Source: Tetraselmis striata
Lineage: Eukaryota > Chlorophyta > Chlorodendrophyceae > Chlorodendrales > Chlorodendraceae
Assembly: GCA_006384855.1 (NCBI GenBank)
Contig: VCJN01000739.1
Coordinates: 1-64,000, forward strand
Direction: 5' to 3'
Length of the DNA stretch: 64,000 nt
The translations under genes were made by a program, and so were the position numbers. The notes under the pieces were generated by a model. It worked only from the letters and a program-made list of their open reading frames with translations. It was not told the origin of the DNA and ran no database searches. Within the stretch, counting starts at the first letter, position 1; every line of letters begins with the position of its first letter. Positions 22,920 through 34,353 of this stretch are shown in pieces.

Positions 22920-23663
22920 GTGCTTGCTCATGCTACCCAAGTTCAAGCTATATCCGACGCCGCGTGCGGCGGCAAAGGCAGCAATGGCAAGAAATCGGGG
23001 GATTCGCCCAAGTCCTACGGTGGATCCATGTTGGCGTCCGGATTCCCTTCAAGAATAACCGCCCCCCACCCCACTTCCAACGGCATCAGCATGCACGACG
23101 CTACCCCAACGCCGCTCATCTTCCTCGAGGGCGAGCTTGCCCGCTTCGTGGAGTCCGGCGCGTGGGAGTTTGGCACCTGCCGCAAATGGGTGTCAAGACT
23201 ATTTTTAGTTTCAAAGCCAGCATGCATCAACCAGTGGCGTTGCATCATCGACCTCCGCGTACTCAACTTTTACTGTGTGCGCAAGCGACTCAAGAAAAGC
23301 TCCTACTGGGAGTGCGCCACCTCACCAAGAAGGGAGAGTGACTACATGTTCTCCTTCGACCTACAAGACGGCTTCTGTGCCCTAGGCATCGCGGAGGCGG
23401 ACCGAGACTACTTCACCGTGGACGTCCGGGGTCAACTCTACATGTTCGCAAGCTTGCCAATGGGCTGGAGCCTCTCGCCCTATTACTTCGTCACGCTCAC
23501 CCAAGTATTCATCACCCATCTCCGGAAACCACAGCCCGAGCCCCCCTCATCGTCTACACAGCCCACAAGGAGCAAGCGCTACCTCCGGCAAACCAGGTGG
23601 AGGGGGAGCGCGCATCCTACCTACGTGGACTACTTGCCCCTATTCTCCGCGTCGCTGGAGTAG
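22920..23663 (+). pseudogene. DIRS reverse transcriptase
   Basis: 247 open codons. RT landmarks in order: WVSRLFLVSKP, then WRCIIDLRVLN, then YMFSFDLQDGFCALGIAEAD with the first catalytic Asp, then LYMFASLPMGWSLSPYYFV. The catalytic YVDD box should lie near 23620 but reads YVDY, so the second Asp is lost. The frame also drifts just before it, through a proline/serine-rich stretch (QPEPPSSSTQPTRS), which suggests local frameshifts. Confidence 0.8.
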
Positions 23664-24436
23664 GCGCTCCACCTCCGTCAGCGGCTCGCCAGCATCCTCG
23701 ACGCCTTGGGGCTGCATCGCATCGCATCGCAACCTACCCCACAAAAGGCTTCTGGGAGCCTTGTCAGCTCGGCATGCACATGGGGGTGGACATCGACTCA
23801 ACGTCCGGCATGTTCTACTCACCGGTAGACAAGCTGGACCGGCTCTCCGGGCGGGCCACCTAGCTCATCGGCCGCGCCACGCGGAACGCATGGTGGCTCC
23901 CGGTGCGCGAGCTGCAGACACTGGCAGAGCAGGCGCAATATCTCTTTTTGGCGATCCCGGTGGCGAGATTCTTTCTGCTGGAGCTCCACTCCGTGGTCGG
24001 CGACCGGCGGGGCGGGCGCGTCCGAACTACGCCGCAGCTCAGCTGCGACCTACAGTGCTGGACATCGGTGCCCGGTCAGTACAACGGCAAGCTTATCCAT
24101 CTCCCGGTGGAGACGGCTTATCTGCACACCGCGATGTCATTCTACGGGTGGGGCGGAGTGTTAAACACTTTATTTACGGGAGGCGCGAGGATTCTAGAGC
24201 TCGGCGGACGAGCCTCGCCGGGCGCAACGTCCTCATGCACGAGGACAACCACGCGGTATGTCACGTCATGTCGGGCCTAACCTCACACTCGCCCGAGATG
24301 ACGGTCAAGCAGCGACGACTGTGGTGCGTGTGGGACTCGCACGGCATCCACTTGCGCGCCCGGTACATTCGCTCGGTAGCGAATGTCTGGGCGGACCGTC
24401 TAAGTCGGCACCTCGACAGCGACGATTGGCAACTCG

Positions 24437-24469
<33 letters not shown>

Positions 24470-24925
24470 CCCCCCCCCCCCATGTTCCCGGAACTGGAGA
24501 GCCGGTTCGGCCCTCACTCCATCGACCACGTCGCGTCCGCCCTCAACACCTTGCTCCCCAGCCACAATGCGGCGTGGTTGGACCCTACGTGCGAGGCGGT
24601 GGACTCGTTGCACCTACCGGATGCGGATTGGCGACGCGAAAAGAAATGGTGCAACTCATCCACCTGGGCCCCCGTCGAGCTCGTGCAGAAGCTGCATCTG
24701 ATGAGTGGCGCTGCGGTGACCGTCGTCGCGCTCCGATGGGAGGGCAAGGCGTGGCACCAAGTACTCACCGATATGGTAATTGAGGAGCTCACGGTGGCGC
24801 CGCGCGCTGGCTTGTTCCGTCCGGAGCGGCGGGAAGGGCGAGGTATGATCGGCAGGCCTCACTGGCCCGTGACTATATTCCGCGCTCCCTTCCGGCATGG
24901 GTATACCTACGCCGAGGGGCCGTGA
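23664..24925 (+). pseudogene. DIRS RNase H and linker region
   Basis: Spread over several frames. The stretch NVLMHEDNHAVCHVMSGLTS, then YIRSVANVWADRLSRHLDSD, matches the N-AV...ADxLSR layout of the DIRS RNase H end. After the poly(C) run the block FGPHSIDHVASALNTLLPSH continues with WRREKKW and APVELVQKLHLMSGAAVTVV, the conserved segment between RNase H and recombinase in this class. Confidence 0.7.
24437..24481 (+). repeat. Poly(C) run, C32-G-C12
   Basis: Sits inside the DIRS coding region between RNase H and the next conserved block. On the coding strand it would read as polyproline. Confidence 0.95.
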
Positions 24926-25871
24926 GTGCCACGGTATCCTTATTTCCGGGCAGCGGCCATCCACTCCCGGCGGTACGTGCGGCACCGGTGCGAAACAGCG
25001 GTGAAGTACCGCGTCGAGGTCGCGAGTTGCACGACACCGTGGGCTGACTCAATGCGATCGTACATGACACGGGTGCTAGGGTCTGACCCTACCCTGGGCG
25101 CCAATACGCTGGAGCTCCTATCAGTTTCGTGGGCGCCGCCCACTGTGGCATCGTGCGCCAGGTGCATGAAGCAATTTTTCCGTTCCTGCGAGTAGGAGCA
25201 GCGACCGGCCATGGCTGCATACCCCGGAACTACGGCACGGTACGTCACGTGGCTGGGCAACATGGGGACGATCAAGGCCTCCATCTTGCAACCTTATGTG
25301 TCGGCCGTCAACAACTTCTTCGAGGAGCACGGCCGGGAGCCGAGGGCTCTGGGCGATCTGGTGTGCCCTGCGGCGTCACAAATGACGCTACAATCCGAGT
25401 TGTTGCGGGCCCCATTGCTACCCGTGTGGTCCTGAAAGCCCTGACCCTGGCAAAAAGCCTTTACGGCTAGAGATGGGACCTACCGGGGCCACGGACCCAG
25501 GTACCGTGGTGCGCGTGGAGCTTTCCCCCGCCAGCCTGGCAGTCGTCGTACTATGTATGTTTATCTGCCGCGGAGGAGCGGGAGTGGAGTGTCGTAAGGG
25601 AGACATCGCAGAATCCTCCTTTGCCATCGTGAACGGAAAGGACGGCGTGGCGCGGATGTGAGCAAAAAGTTGTTGTATGTGTCAACTGCCAGCGTCAACG
25701 CATGCCGACATCGCGAAGCTGCTGCACTATTTCGATGCCGCCCGTCATGTGTTCGCCGGCGGGGGCGTGCCAACGGCCAGATGGGCCATCATCCAGCGCG
25801 AGGGGCAGGCTGAGTGGACAGCGGACACCCTCATCAGCTGGCTGCAACTGGTGTTGACAGCCGTGCAAGAG

Positions 25872-25908
<37 letters not shown>

Positions 25909-26108
25909 CGCGCGCGGGGTTCGCGTGGACATCCCACTACCTCCGGAAGGGTGCCACTACAGCCGCGCACGTGATCGGCGTGATGATGCAGAAGATCAAG
26001 CACTTCGGCGGCAGGGCGATGGATTCCAACGCGGTGCTCGACTACATCGACCCAACAGTGTTGCCGTGTCCGGCAGCATGGCACCTCTTTGGTTGGATGA
26101 CCCCCTAG
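24926..26108 (+). pseudogene. DIRS tyrosine recombinase
   Basis: The N-terminal core-binding part is recognisable: SWAPPTVASCARCMKQFFRS and LQPYVSAVNNFFEEHGREPR. The catalytic domain ends with TSHYLRKGATTAAHVIGVMM, carrying the H-x-x-R box, then IKHFGGRAMDSNAVLDYIDP, where the Tyr of DYID is in the position of the nucleophile. Frames change near 25200, 25440 and 25680, and a C36 run (polyproline) has entered just before the H-x-x-R box. It is a non-functional recombinase relic. Confidence 0.8.
25872..25907 (+). repeat. Poly(C) run, C36
   Basis: Within the recombinase reading frame, directly before the H-x-x-R motif. The frame stays open through it as polyproline. Confidence 0.95.
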
Positions 26109-26149
26109 GTCGGTCAACCAACCGTGCTGCTACGCCAAGTGGCGACATG

Positions 26150-26490
26150 ATGGCAAAACTGCGAGCCCCAGGCTTTGCTAATGATCGTATTGAGAATTAT
26201 AGAGGTTTGAATTACACGGGACTCAATACGACGGTCGCTACCCGACGTTAAAAATCCCGCTGTCGCGGCAAGTACAACCATATGCCTAGGTCCGTCCCTC
26301 ACCCCTATCTAACGCCCCGCGATAAGTGTTTTCACCTTCTTCCTTTGCGCCAGCTCACAGCTAGCGCAACCCATCAGCCTTATTTCCATCTCTTTCTTGC
26401 GTACTATTGGGGCCAGAGCCCCTGTGCCAAACGCTTTAGGAGATCAGACACTTTTTGGCATAATTGCGAGCCCCCTGCTTTGCTAATCGG
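26150..26490 (+). repeat. Right terminal repeat complex of the DIRS-like element
   Basis: 26185-26380 matches the left terminal repeat. It is flanked by another pair: ggcaaaactgcgagcccc-ggctttgctaat at 26152-26181 and ggcataattgcgagcccc-tgctttgctaat at 26456-26488. Nested repeat pairs of this kind fit the split direct repeats of PAT/DIRS elements. Confidence 0.6.
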
Positions 26491-27320
26491 CCAAAACCCC
26501 GCAGGGTGCCAAATCCAGGGTTTGGTGGGTGGGTCTGGCGGCCAAACCCACAAGTGGCATGCAGTAGGGGCAAATTAGTAAACAACGTCAAGATTCCGTT
26601 CGTTATTCGTGATGACTACCTCGTGATATTCGGGCATTGCTGATGATTGAGCTGCCGTGCCGTCGCGGACGGTCTGCCGCCAGCAACGCTCCAGCAGTCT
26701 GCCCCCCCCCCCCCCCCCCCCCCGGTGCGCGGCACATATAGCGGACGCATCGAGCGTTGCGAGCGGTTTCTAAGCACTCGCGACTCGGTAGTCTCTGCAT
26801 GCCTGCGCCCCATCGATCGCGATGGAGGACGCAGATGGGAAGGCAACGCGATTTACTCTACGCATCGTTGGCTCTACCACCGCGCATGTGAGCACCGGGT
26901 CGCCACTCGGCTCGTTGTACACCTCTCCGGCCGGCGCCATGTCCGACGATGTAGGCCTTCCGCTTGCTTAGGCCGTTACCACTTCCTTGCCGCCACCGCC
27001 CTATGGCGCATGAGCGGCCGACTCCTTGTCTATCGAGCAAAGACCCCCCCCCCCCCCTCCCCCACCCCTCCTTCAAGCCGAAAGGCGATGAAAGTTCTAT
27101 TGCCATGCTGGACGACAAATGTCCCATTTCCATGGGCGACACATGTGTCGATGTAATTATATTGGCCTCTTGTGATAAGTTCATGCCCTGCCAATCATTA
27201 TTGCTGCCCCTGATAGCCCATGATAACCATTATAGAGCACCATGATTGAGCGGAATATAGAGTAACCGAATATAAACCCCAGGTCATCGGCTGCTAGCGC
27301 AATGGCCGCAGTTGATGGCT
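26491..27320. other. No assignable gene
   Basis: A plus-strand frame at 26647-27156 spans the poly(C) run and a Pro/Ser stretch but shows no motif. C-rich runs lie at 26702-26723 and near 27045. Confidence 0.4.
26702..26723 (+). repeat. Poly(C) run, C22
   Basis: Uninterrupted C run downstream of the DIRS-like element. Confidence 0.9.
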
Positions 27321-27334
27321 CACCCCTAGGCGGT

Positions 27335-27720
27335 GGTCCTCATTGGTTTCATGTTTCCCTTTCGGTTATGTCTGGTCGCTCCTTGGCTTATTTCGGTGTT
27401 TCCATGGACCCTTTGGTTACTTGGCGACTCGGTGGCTTCCCGGTTCGCCCCGTGGCTCTTCCTTGGTTCTTGGCTCCTTGGCCTCTTGCTTGACCCTTGG
27501 TTTCAGGCGTATGGTCCCCATTGGTTTCGTGTCCCTTTCGTTTATTTCCGGTCGTTCCTTGCCTTGAAGTGTTTCCAGCATGGAACCTTTGGTTACTTGG
27601 CGACATGATGGCTTCATGGTTCGCCCCGTGGCTCTTCCTTGGTTCTTGGCTCCTCTGCCACTTGCTTAACCCTTGGTTTCCGGCTTATATCTCTCTTTTG
27701 TTGGCAACCTTTCACAACAG
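27335..27720 (+). repeat. Tandem repeat, two units of about 175 bp
   Basis: Both units contain cattggtttc-tgt-ccctttcg, then aaccctttggttacttggcga-type sequence, ttcgccccgtggctcttcct, ggttcttggctcc and cccttggttt. A third, partial copy lies at about 50310-50430. The short frames in it come from the TGG/TTGG-rich repeat and are not called as genes. Confidence 0.75.
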
Positions 27721-27976
27721 GTTTAGTTATGCTTTTGGTGCGCATATAACTAAGTTTTAAAAACAAATGCTTAGAATAATATAGTGTATGTGGTCGAGAT
27801 TTGACGCACTACGAGCCACCACAACACCCTGGAACCCTCAGTACTGCACCAAGTACTACTTCAGGGTAGGGCCCACGGGGTGGGTGGGTGGTCAGCCGCA
27901 TACCCACTTTAGGTGCATATGGTATCCATGACAAATAAGTTTCCCCAACCTCCCGCTTATTAGCTTATATTTTATG
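27721..27976. other. Spacer before element X
   Basis: No ORF and no clear motif. It ends with ttatgtttcaatcatgcatt, where the last bases are the conserved 3' end of element X in minus orientation. Confidence 0.5.
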
Positions 27977-30341
27977 TTTCAATCATGCATTCGGTTCTGG
28001 TTTTGCCAAATAGGCGCGGAGGCTGTTTTACACGGAAAAGCGCCATTTTATGGCTAGGAAGGTTCAGCAAAAGGGGAGGGAATGTCGGAGGAGGAGCCCG
28101 CAGGGCGGATGAGGCGGAAAACGGGAGGGCGCTGCCGAAGGCAGCGAGCTGGAAGATGGCAGACGAGCTGCTGGTGGCTTTCCTAAGTAGCTCCCCGGCC
28201 GGGAGCGCAGGGCTCGCGGGCGATGGGGTAGCCCGTACTAAACCCCGATGGTAACGGCTTGAAACCTCTACAGACCGTACGGGTCGCACTAGGACAGCTA
28301 AAGTCCGTTAGGAAACCCCATAAACACGTTTAGATCATTTCAATCATGCATTCGAGTCTGGTTTTGCCAGTTTACACGCGGTTCGTTTACGGCCGCGAGC
28401 GTGGGCAGTCGGCAGGCGTGCCGACCAGACGAAGGCGGAAGATAGTTGAGTTGTAGAGGGGTCTCGCGCCAAGAGGACCTCGATCGAGTCGCAGGCGCAT
28501 CAGACGCGGACGGGAGATGTTAACGCCGGCATGACATAGGCCGGACGTGTCGCGGAATTAAGGCGCCGTCTCCCGACGGCGCCCTATAGCATTGGTTGCG
28601 CGCCATAGTGGCGTGCGGCACGAGCCGGAAATGCAGGCCAGTAGAAGCAGCAAGGGTAGCAAAGCCCAAGTTGGCGACGAGCGCCCAGCAAAGCAGCGGC
28701 ACAAGCACGAGTAGGACGAGTACAACTGCGCGCACGAGCGCGCGAGCGCGCCGAGTACAGTCGGGTGAAGTACTGGTGCACTGTACCCGACGCGATGGTA
28801 ACTCGTACCCTGTACCTTTACTGGCGATGCACGTTACGAGGGGTGGACACGCAACAACTCGCGATGACAGCGATGTACTGCTGCTGTCATCACCAGCGGT
28901 GGTTGTTTCGCCCCCTTGCGCGAAGAGCGGCGGGTGAAACGCACAACGCTGAGGGCGCGGAAATGTGGAACCCTGTGTGGTCGTGCCGTACCGGTTCAGG
29001 TGTGTCGGGGTCGGTTGTCGGCGACGTCGCAGAAGACCCGCCGACTCGGTTAGCTGTCGCCGTGGGTCTTTCTTCGCGGAGAGCGGTGAGCCGACCGCCG
29101 TTGCTGCACCAACGACGGCTGCTGACCAACCCACAAAGCGTAGACTTAGGATGATGCCACGAGTCGCGTTAGGTGCGTGGCGGAGCTGTCCCCCGGCGGG
29201 CAGCTCGTGTTGTGACAGATGCGTTGCCGTGACGTTGGAAGCGGGTTGGCCGGCGTAGAGGCCCTTGTAGCCTATGCCGGCCCGTAACGATGCCAATGAT
29301 GTCGGGGCGAGGGTGACGACGAGGCGGCCGCTGCTGCTGCACCAGCGACGGCCGCCGAAGTCCCAAACCCAGAGTTGGCCAAGGGTAGATACGTACGCCA
29401 CGAGACGCCAGGCACGCCAGGTGGTAGAGCTGCCCCCCGGCGGGCAGCTGCAGGTTGTCGTGGTCCTTGTGACGACGACGTTGGAGTAGGAGACGTCGGA
29501 GACGCATCGGCACGGGCCGCACAAACGCCTCCCACTGCGACCACAGCAAACGTTGCTGAAGCTTCATTGGGGCGAGGGCAACGGGCCCTCTCAAAACGCC
29601 GGCGCGTGAGCGGCGCCACCCATGTAACAAGCCAATTACGGGAGTAGTTCCGGAAAAGCCACAGCATGTCACGACCGTTGATGCCACGGCGCCCTGCTGC
29701 GAGGACACGCGGACCGGGTTGCAGTGTCTTGCGGGACAACAAGTGGTCGCCCCGACGACACGGACGTCCTCCTCCGTCCGCGCCGATTTGTTGCGGTGGG
29801 CGTAGTTGTCGTCGTTGACAACCATGACGAGCAGCGGCCATGGTGCCGAGCGCGTCCACCTCACCTAAACCTCAAGAGTTGACTACTGCGAGAGGGCGCT
29901 CCACTGCGGGAGCCCCGGAGGCCTGTATTGCGACTCGACTTCGGGTGTTGAGGTTTAAACCCCCCCCAACGGGGACCCCCAAGCTCCAATTCCTTGCCGT
30001 GCGCATCGCCATCCGAAAACGTCCCAGCTGCAAAGCCAGGGCAAAAACGGAAAACGACCTCGGGCGCACGAGTAGGGAAAACCACACTACCGAGGGCCTG
30101 TCTGTCGCTGCCTGATGTTGTAACGCATGTGCGCGGCACGACGACTCACTACCGGGTGGATGAACCTCGGTGCGGACTTGTTCAGCCTGAGTGACCTTCG
30201 CGCGCACAAGTACACGTAGCCCTGCCGAAGGCATCGAGCTGGAAGATGGCAGACGAGCTGCTGGTGGCTGTCCTAAGTAGCTCCCCGGCCGGGAGCGCAG
30301 GGCTCGCGGGCGATGGGGTAGCCCGTACCAAACCCCGATGG

Positions 30342-30556
30342 TGTGGCGAGATGGTCGGCTCCAGAGTTGGTGGTGGTGAAAGTGAAATTATTTACAAGGT
30401 GGTCTGCGCTGCGGTATATATTCAGCAGTCGGCGGGATGCCACGCCGGCGCTGTCAAGCGTGTGGTAATCTAGTCAGCAGTGCTAATGAGATTACGTAGG
30501 AGGGCATTCAGTGAGGTCGAGATCTAGGGTTGTGACCCTAACATGATCTCCTCACA
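30342..30556 (-). repeat. LTR (3' LTR on the minus strand)
   Basis: 215 bp, TGTGGCGAG...CTCCTCACA, so TG/CA-bounded. It differs from the LTR at 34139-34353 at about one position (ggtggtctgc against ggtggactgc), which implies a recent insertion. It is preceded by GATGG; the other LTR is followed by TATGG. This gives a target duplication of ATGG, or 5 bp with one change. Confidence 0.92.
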
Positions 30557-30570
30557 TTCCTCCCCGCCAT
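30557..30570 (-). promoter_or_regulatory. Polypurine tract of the LTR element
   Basis: On the minus strand GGCGGGGAGGAA abuts the 3' LTR (TGTGAGGAG). It is a well-placed plus-strand primer site. Confidence 0.75.
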
Positions 30571-31379
30571 AAAGGTGTCAACTGGCGGTGATATATGTGG
30601 AAAAGTGTATGGCAGCGCAGAGTGTCAGCAAATGCAGCAGCAACATATGTCATTGTCAGGTGACAATCACACGCTGAAAAATCAGCATGGCAGATTTTCA
30701 GAGTTGAAACTCCGAAGCGATGTTTGTCAACGACAGGGAACTTTGGTGTGTCACAGGTAGAATGTGATAGTAATAATGACACAAAAAGGGTTTTTGAGGT
30801 TTTTGTATGTGTTTTGGAGGTCAATGTCTGTGTTGATGACAGTGTGTGTTACGCCGTTGATGGCGCGACCGTGAAGACCCAAAGACCACAGCATGTTGTT
30901 GGCCCGATGCAAAGCAGAGCGGACATGTTGGTAAAGGGCAATGATCATTGTACATTGTTAAGAGGCACTCTCAAAGCCGTACTACCGTGTGAACCAGTAC
31001 CCCTCCGAAGACAGGGCACCACGGCGGTAGGTTGTCATGAGGTTCAGCATGACGGGTGCTTGTCAGAATCAAATGGATCTTGCCTCCGGGTTGGAACCGA
31101 TTATTGAGACAAGTGGCAGTCATGACCAGGATTCGCACCTAGGGCGTCCCCCAGGGGATACGACTGGCTGAGCACAATCCACACCATTGATTCCTAAAGC
31201 TGCCACCACATCGGAACCCAGTATGGCAGGAGTATACCACACATGAATTCATATGGTGACACATCGCAAGAGCATATGCTCGATTGCGGCAGGTTGGTTT
31301 AGGGCTTGTTGTGTTGTCAACCGCGGTCTCTCATTGTTGTTATCATTAATGTTTTGTTTCATGTGTTTGCTGTTTTCAG

Positions 31380-31545
31380 GTAGTATTATTTTGTTTGTTT
31401 GGTTGGTTTGTATGTTTTGTTTGTTTTCATTGTTTGTGTGGTGTATTGTTTTGTTTATTTGTTTTGATTGTTTGTGTGTTTTGTATGTTTGGTTTGTTTG
31501 TTTTATCAGGTGTTCTTTGTTTTGTTTGTTTTGTGAAGTGTTGTG
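31380..31545 (+). repeat. TTTG-rich low-complexity tract
   Basis: Degenerate gtttgtttggttttg repeats within the LTR element, downstream of gag on the element's strand, where it is A-rich. The Lys/Gln/Asn/Thr-rich frame on the minus strand (31596-31249) is a by-product. Confidence 0.8.
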
Positions 31546-31705
31546 ATGAGTACAAGCAGTAGTAACATCAAATGATGAAGGTGGGGGGCTCACCAAGCTC
31601 CAGCTTGCACCTGAGCAGCATGAGTTAGTGTTTTCAAGCAGTAGGGATTATCTTTGAGGTGGTGATTGATTGTTTTGTGGGCAGGTGTGATTGTTCTGAA
31701 ATTAT

Positions 31706-33386
31706 TCAGTGGGTAGTAGTTGTTTTGTTGTTGGTCTCTGCGGTTGATTGGGCACCTTTCTGTGCCATGTGTTTGCTCAGCGCAGTCAATTGTTCTTGCG
31801 CATTTTTAAGAGCAGCCCTAAGGTTTGTTGTGTCACTGTCATCATTGTACATACCACCACTCTTTCGAGCAGCAGCAGTTGTTTTGTTGTAATGGGTCTT
31901 TTGGTTGTTGGTGTTGTGTTTGATTGTGTTTGGTAATTGGCCAGTTGGCCGGTCATGTTTGTGTATGTTTTTGTGGTCCTCTGTGTCATTATCCCTGTCT
32001 TTTTGGAGGCCAAAACATTTGTGATATGTGTGGCCCAAGCCCTTACAGTAATAACAGATTGGTGTGCCATCAGGTGACACCGAATCAAACTTCGGTTTCT
32101 GGGCTTTGTGGTATTGTTCTCTGTCAGTAGTGCCAGTCTTATCAAACTGGATATTGTATCGTCCCCTCTTGTTAGTTCTGGGTCGATTGGTAGTTGCAGC
32201 ATAGTGCATAGGCGTGAGAGCCTCGGCATTAGTCTCTTGCTGCATGTATGATTGAACAAGATGCTGCTTAGGGTCTTGCAACATCTGTAACGTTTGTATG
32301 TGCTCCATTGCCTTACTCAGTAAGGGTATGGTAATGATGGTTGTATCATCATCAATTTTACTTGACATGTATGTCTCAAACTGTATTTTCTGAGCTCTAG
32401 GCAGCTTGTTTAAAATGTATGACTGCAAGGCAATGGGCTGAGGGTTGACACCCTTCCATTGGTGGAGAGCAAGCACCCATCTTAAGAAAGTAGGGTATGT
32501 GCCGCTCTGTGCGGGCTTCAGAAAATTCATTGCCCAGTCTACCGTAAAAGTAATGTTGTTGCCTGGCAACTTGCTAGTCTCTTTCATCAAGTATGGAAAC
32601 GATACAGCTGCCATTTGCTCAAACTCAGAGAAGGCGGTATGTTGAGTGCTAGGAGAGCCAATTGCCCTTTCACTCATGAGGTCGGCAAAAGTTTTGTAAG
32701 AGGTGGAGGATTTATTGATGCTGTTGAGTGCGTAACGCTCCGCACTAGTTGTCCACAATATATCAGTAAGTATTGGTTTCAGCATGTCAATCCACTTCAT
32801 ATAGTCTGAAGGGTTGAGTAAAGCACCAGTGTCATGGTGCAACTTTTCGTTGTCACTTAAGAAATCATTTCTGACTTTCAAAGGTTGCAGCTGAGGGTGA
32901 AGGCAGCCCATGGTGTCAACGTTGTTGGACGCATTACCATCAGCAAACACTTCAGCTTGATAGCTGATATGACATGCCGTGTTGTATTGAACAATTGCTG
33001 TGGTAAGCAAAACATCGGCATGTGCTCTATCATCGGCATTGAGATGCTGATTTTGAGAGTCGATGAACCAGCGCAGGTATATTGCTGGCAACATATCAAT
33101 AACATATTGTGGACTTGTTATTTAGTATGTCAGTAGCATCGGTTGCCGCCTCGTCAGAACGGTGGCGTTGTTGCTCGGCAATGAGAGAAATGAATGTACC
33201 GAGTGTTTGGCTTTTAGCCTCGAGTGTGGTGTATATATTTGTATGACTTTCAGAGATATTCCACTGTTCGAGAGCGTATATAGCCCAGGTTTTGATAGCA
33301 AGCTGCCCCAACCTATGGGCAGTGCTGTGATACCTGTCGACAACTTGTCTCCGGGTCGTAAAATTTTGCGGGGTCGACCAGCTCAT
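31706..33386 (-). CDS. gag: Gag polyprotein of the LTR retrotransposon, one frameshift
   Basis: The minus-strand ATG at 33386 (MSWSTPQNF) opens a frame to a stop at 33096. An overlapping frame shifted by one base, open through QYVIDMLPAIYLRWF, continues for over 460 codons to 31706. The main part is helical capsid-like sequence (WAMNFLKPAQSGTYPTFLRW, then NKLPRAQKIQFETYMSS). It is followed by one zinc knuckle, CYYCKGLGHTYHKC, an exact C-x2-C-x4-H-x4-C that binds element RNA, then a basic Lys/Thr/Asn/His-rich region and a terminal coiled-coil-like stretch (LRAALKNAQEQLTALSKHMA). No pol follows. The frame change could be a mutation or a frameshift site. The sequence alone does not decide. Confidence 0.82.
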
Positions 33387-34123
33387 TGTGATGAGTTTAG
33401 GCCGGAAACAAAAAGTCGTGTGTGAAATGTCTGTGACAACGCACAGTGTGATGTCGAGTGTTAAAAAGCACAGTGTAATGTGCAAGTGCGAGTCGGCAAA
33501 CGTTGTTGAGAACAAGAGGCTTGAGAGCCTTTTCTTACAAAGCACCGTGTTAGCGAGTCGTTATCAGCGACATGTGGTGCGTGCAATCAAAAAGCCGACT
33601 GTGAAACGGCCCACGTAGCGACACGCAGTATTGTGAGTACTGGTGCAACTCTGCTACGGGAAAGCTGTTAACTACTTTGGTGGTGGCTCGTTGGTCCGAC
33701 AACTTGTCGACCTGTGGACCAAGTTTTTCTCAAAAGTGACGACTCGACTCGTCAGTGACGAGTCGACACGTGCGAGTGACGACTGCACTGAAAAGCTCAA
33801 GAAGCGAGTGTATCAACTCGCGAGCGCAGTGGTGAGGTTTACGAGTACGAGTGGGCAAGTCTCAGACAAGCCTACACGAGTGGAGGTATGAGTTTTGGTG
33901 GTATGGTATGGTATTGTGTGACGAGTTGGTGTTTTGAGAAAAGAGGATCGCGCAGCAGATCGGGCAGCACTTCCGCTCGTCGACAGCGGTAATTGACGAG
34001 TTTGGTCGACGACACAGTAAAAGCAAGTGATACGGGCAAAAGATACCGTTCTCGTAGTCACGAGCAGGTGGTGTGGTCGTCGGTGAGATTGCTGGGTAGC
34101 GAAAGAGTTCCGTGATCGAAGTA

Positions 34124-34138
34124 GGTAGAAGCACCAAA
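34124..34138 (-). promoter_or_regulatory. Candidate primer-binding site of the LTR element
   Basis: Next to the 5' LTR on the minus strand the sequence reads TT then TGGTGCTTCTACC. A TGG two bases from the LTR is the expected start of a tRNA-complementary site. I cannot say which tRNA. Confidence 0.5.
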
Positions 34139-34353
34139 TGTGGCGAGATGGTCGGCTCCAGAGTTGGTGGTGGTGAAAGTGAAATTATTTACAAGGTGGA
34201 CTGCGCTGCGGTATATATTCAGCAGTCGGCGGGATGCCACGCCGGCGCTGTCAAGCGTGTGGTAATCTAGTCAGCAGTGCTAATGAGATTACGTAGGAGG
34301 GCATTCAGTGAGGTCGAGATCTAGGGTTGTGACCCTAACATGATCTCCTCACA
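34139..34353 (-). repeat. LTR (5' LTR on the minus strand)
   Basis: 215 bp, partner of 30342-30556. The element's promoter is expected here, with transcription running towards lower coordinates. A tatatattca word is inside (gcggtatatattcagcag). Confidence 0.92.

Larger units (their letters stand above)
21441..26490 (+). mobile_element. DIRS-like tyrosine-recombinase retrotransposon, decayed
   Basis: About 5 kb with a gag-like region, reverse transcriptase, RNase H and a C-terminal tyrosine recombinase, all on the plus strand, bracketed by related direct repeats. DIRS/PAT-type elements use a tyrosine recombinase instead of an integrase and are known from Volvox and Chlamydomonas. There are at least six frame changes, two long poly(C) insertions and an altered RT active site, so the copy cannot be active. 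No LTR with TG..CA ends is present, as expected for this class. Confidence 0.85.
30342..34353 (-). mobile_element. Gag-only non-autonomous LTR retrotransposon
   Basis: 4012 bp between two nearly identical 215-bp LTRs, inserted into element X copy A at ccgATGG/taacgg. Copy B has the uninterrupted site (ccatcgg with gttacc on the other strand). On the minus strand the order is 5' LTR, candidate primer-binding site, gag, a T/A-rich low-complexity stretch, polypurine tract and 3' LTR. The remaining 1.1 kb after gag has no protease, integrase, RT or RNase H motif, so the element must depend on another element for its enzymes. Confidence 0.88.

Noticed and set aside
30557..31248. Possible remnant of Copia pol (HVRSALHRANNML resembles the RNase H end)
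   Set aside because: The match is a few residues long, with stops around it and no integrase or RT motif nearby.
31249..31596. Minus-strand ORF rich in Lys, Gln, Asn and Thr
   Set aside because: Product of the TTTG low-complexity tract. No domain.
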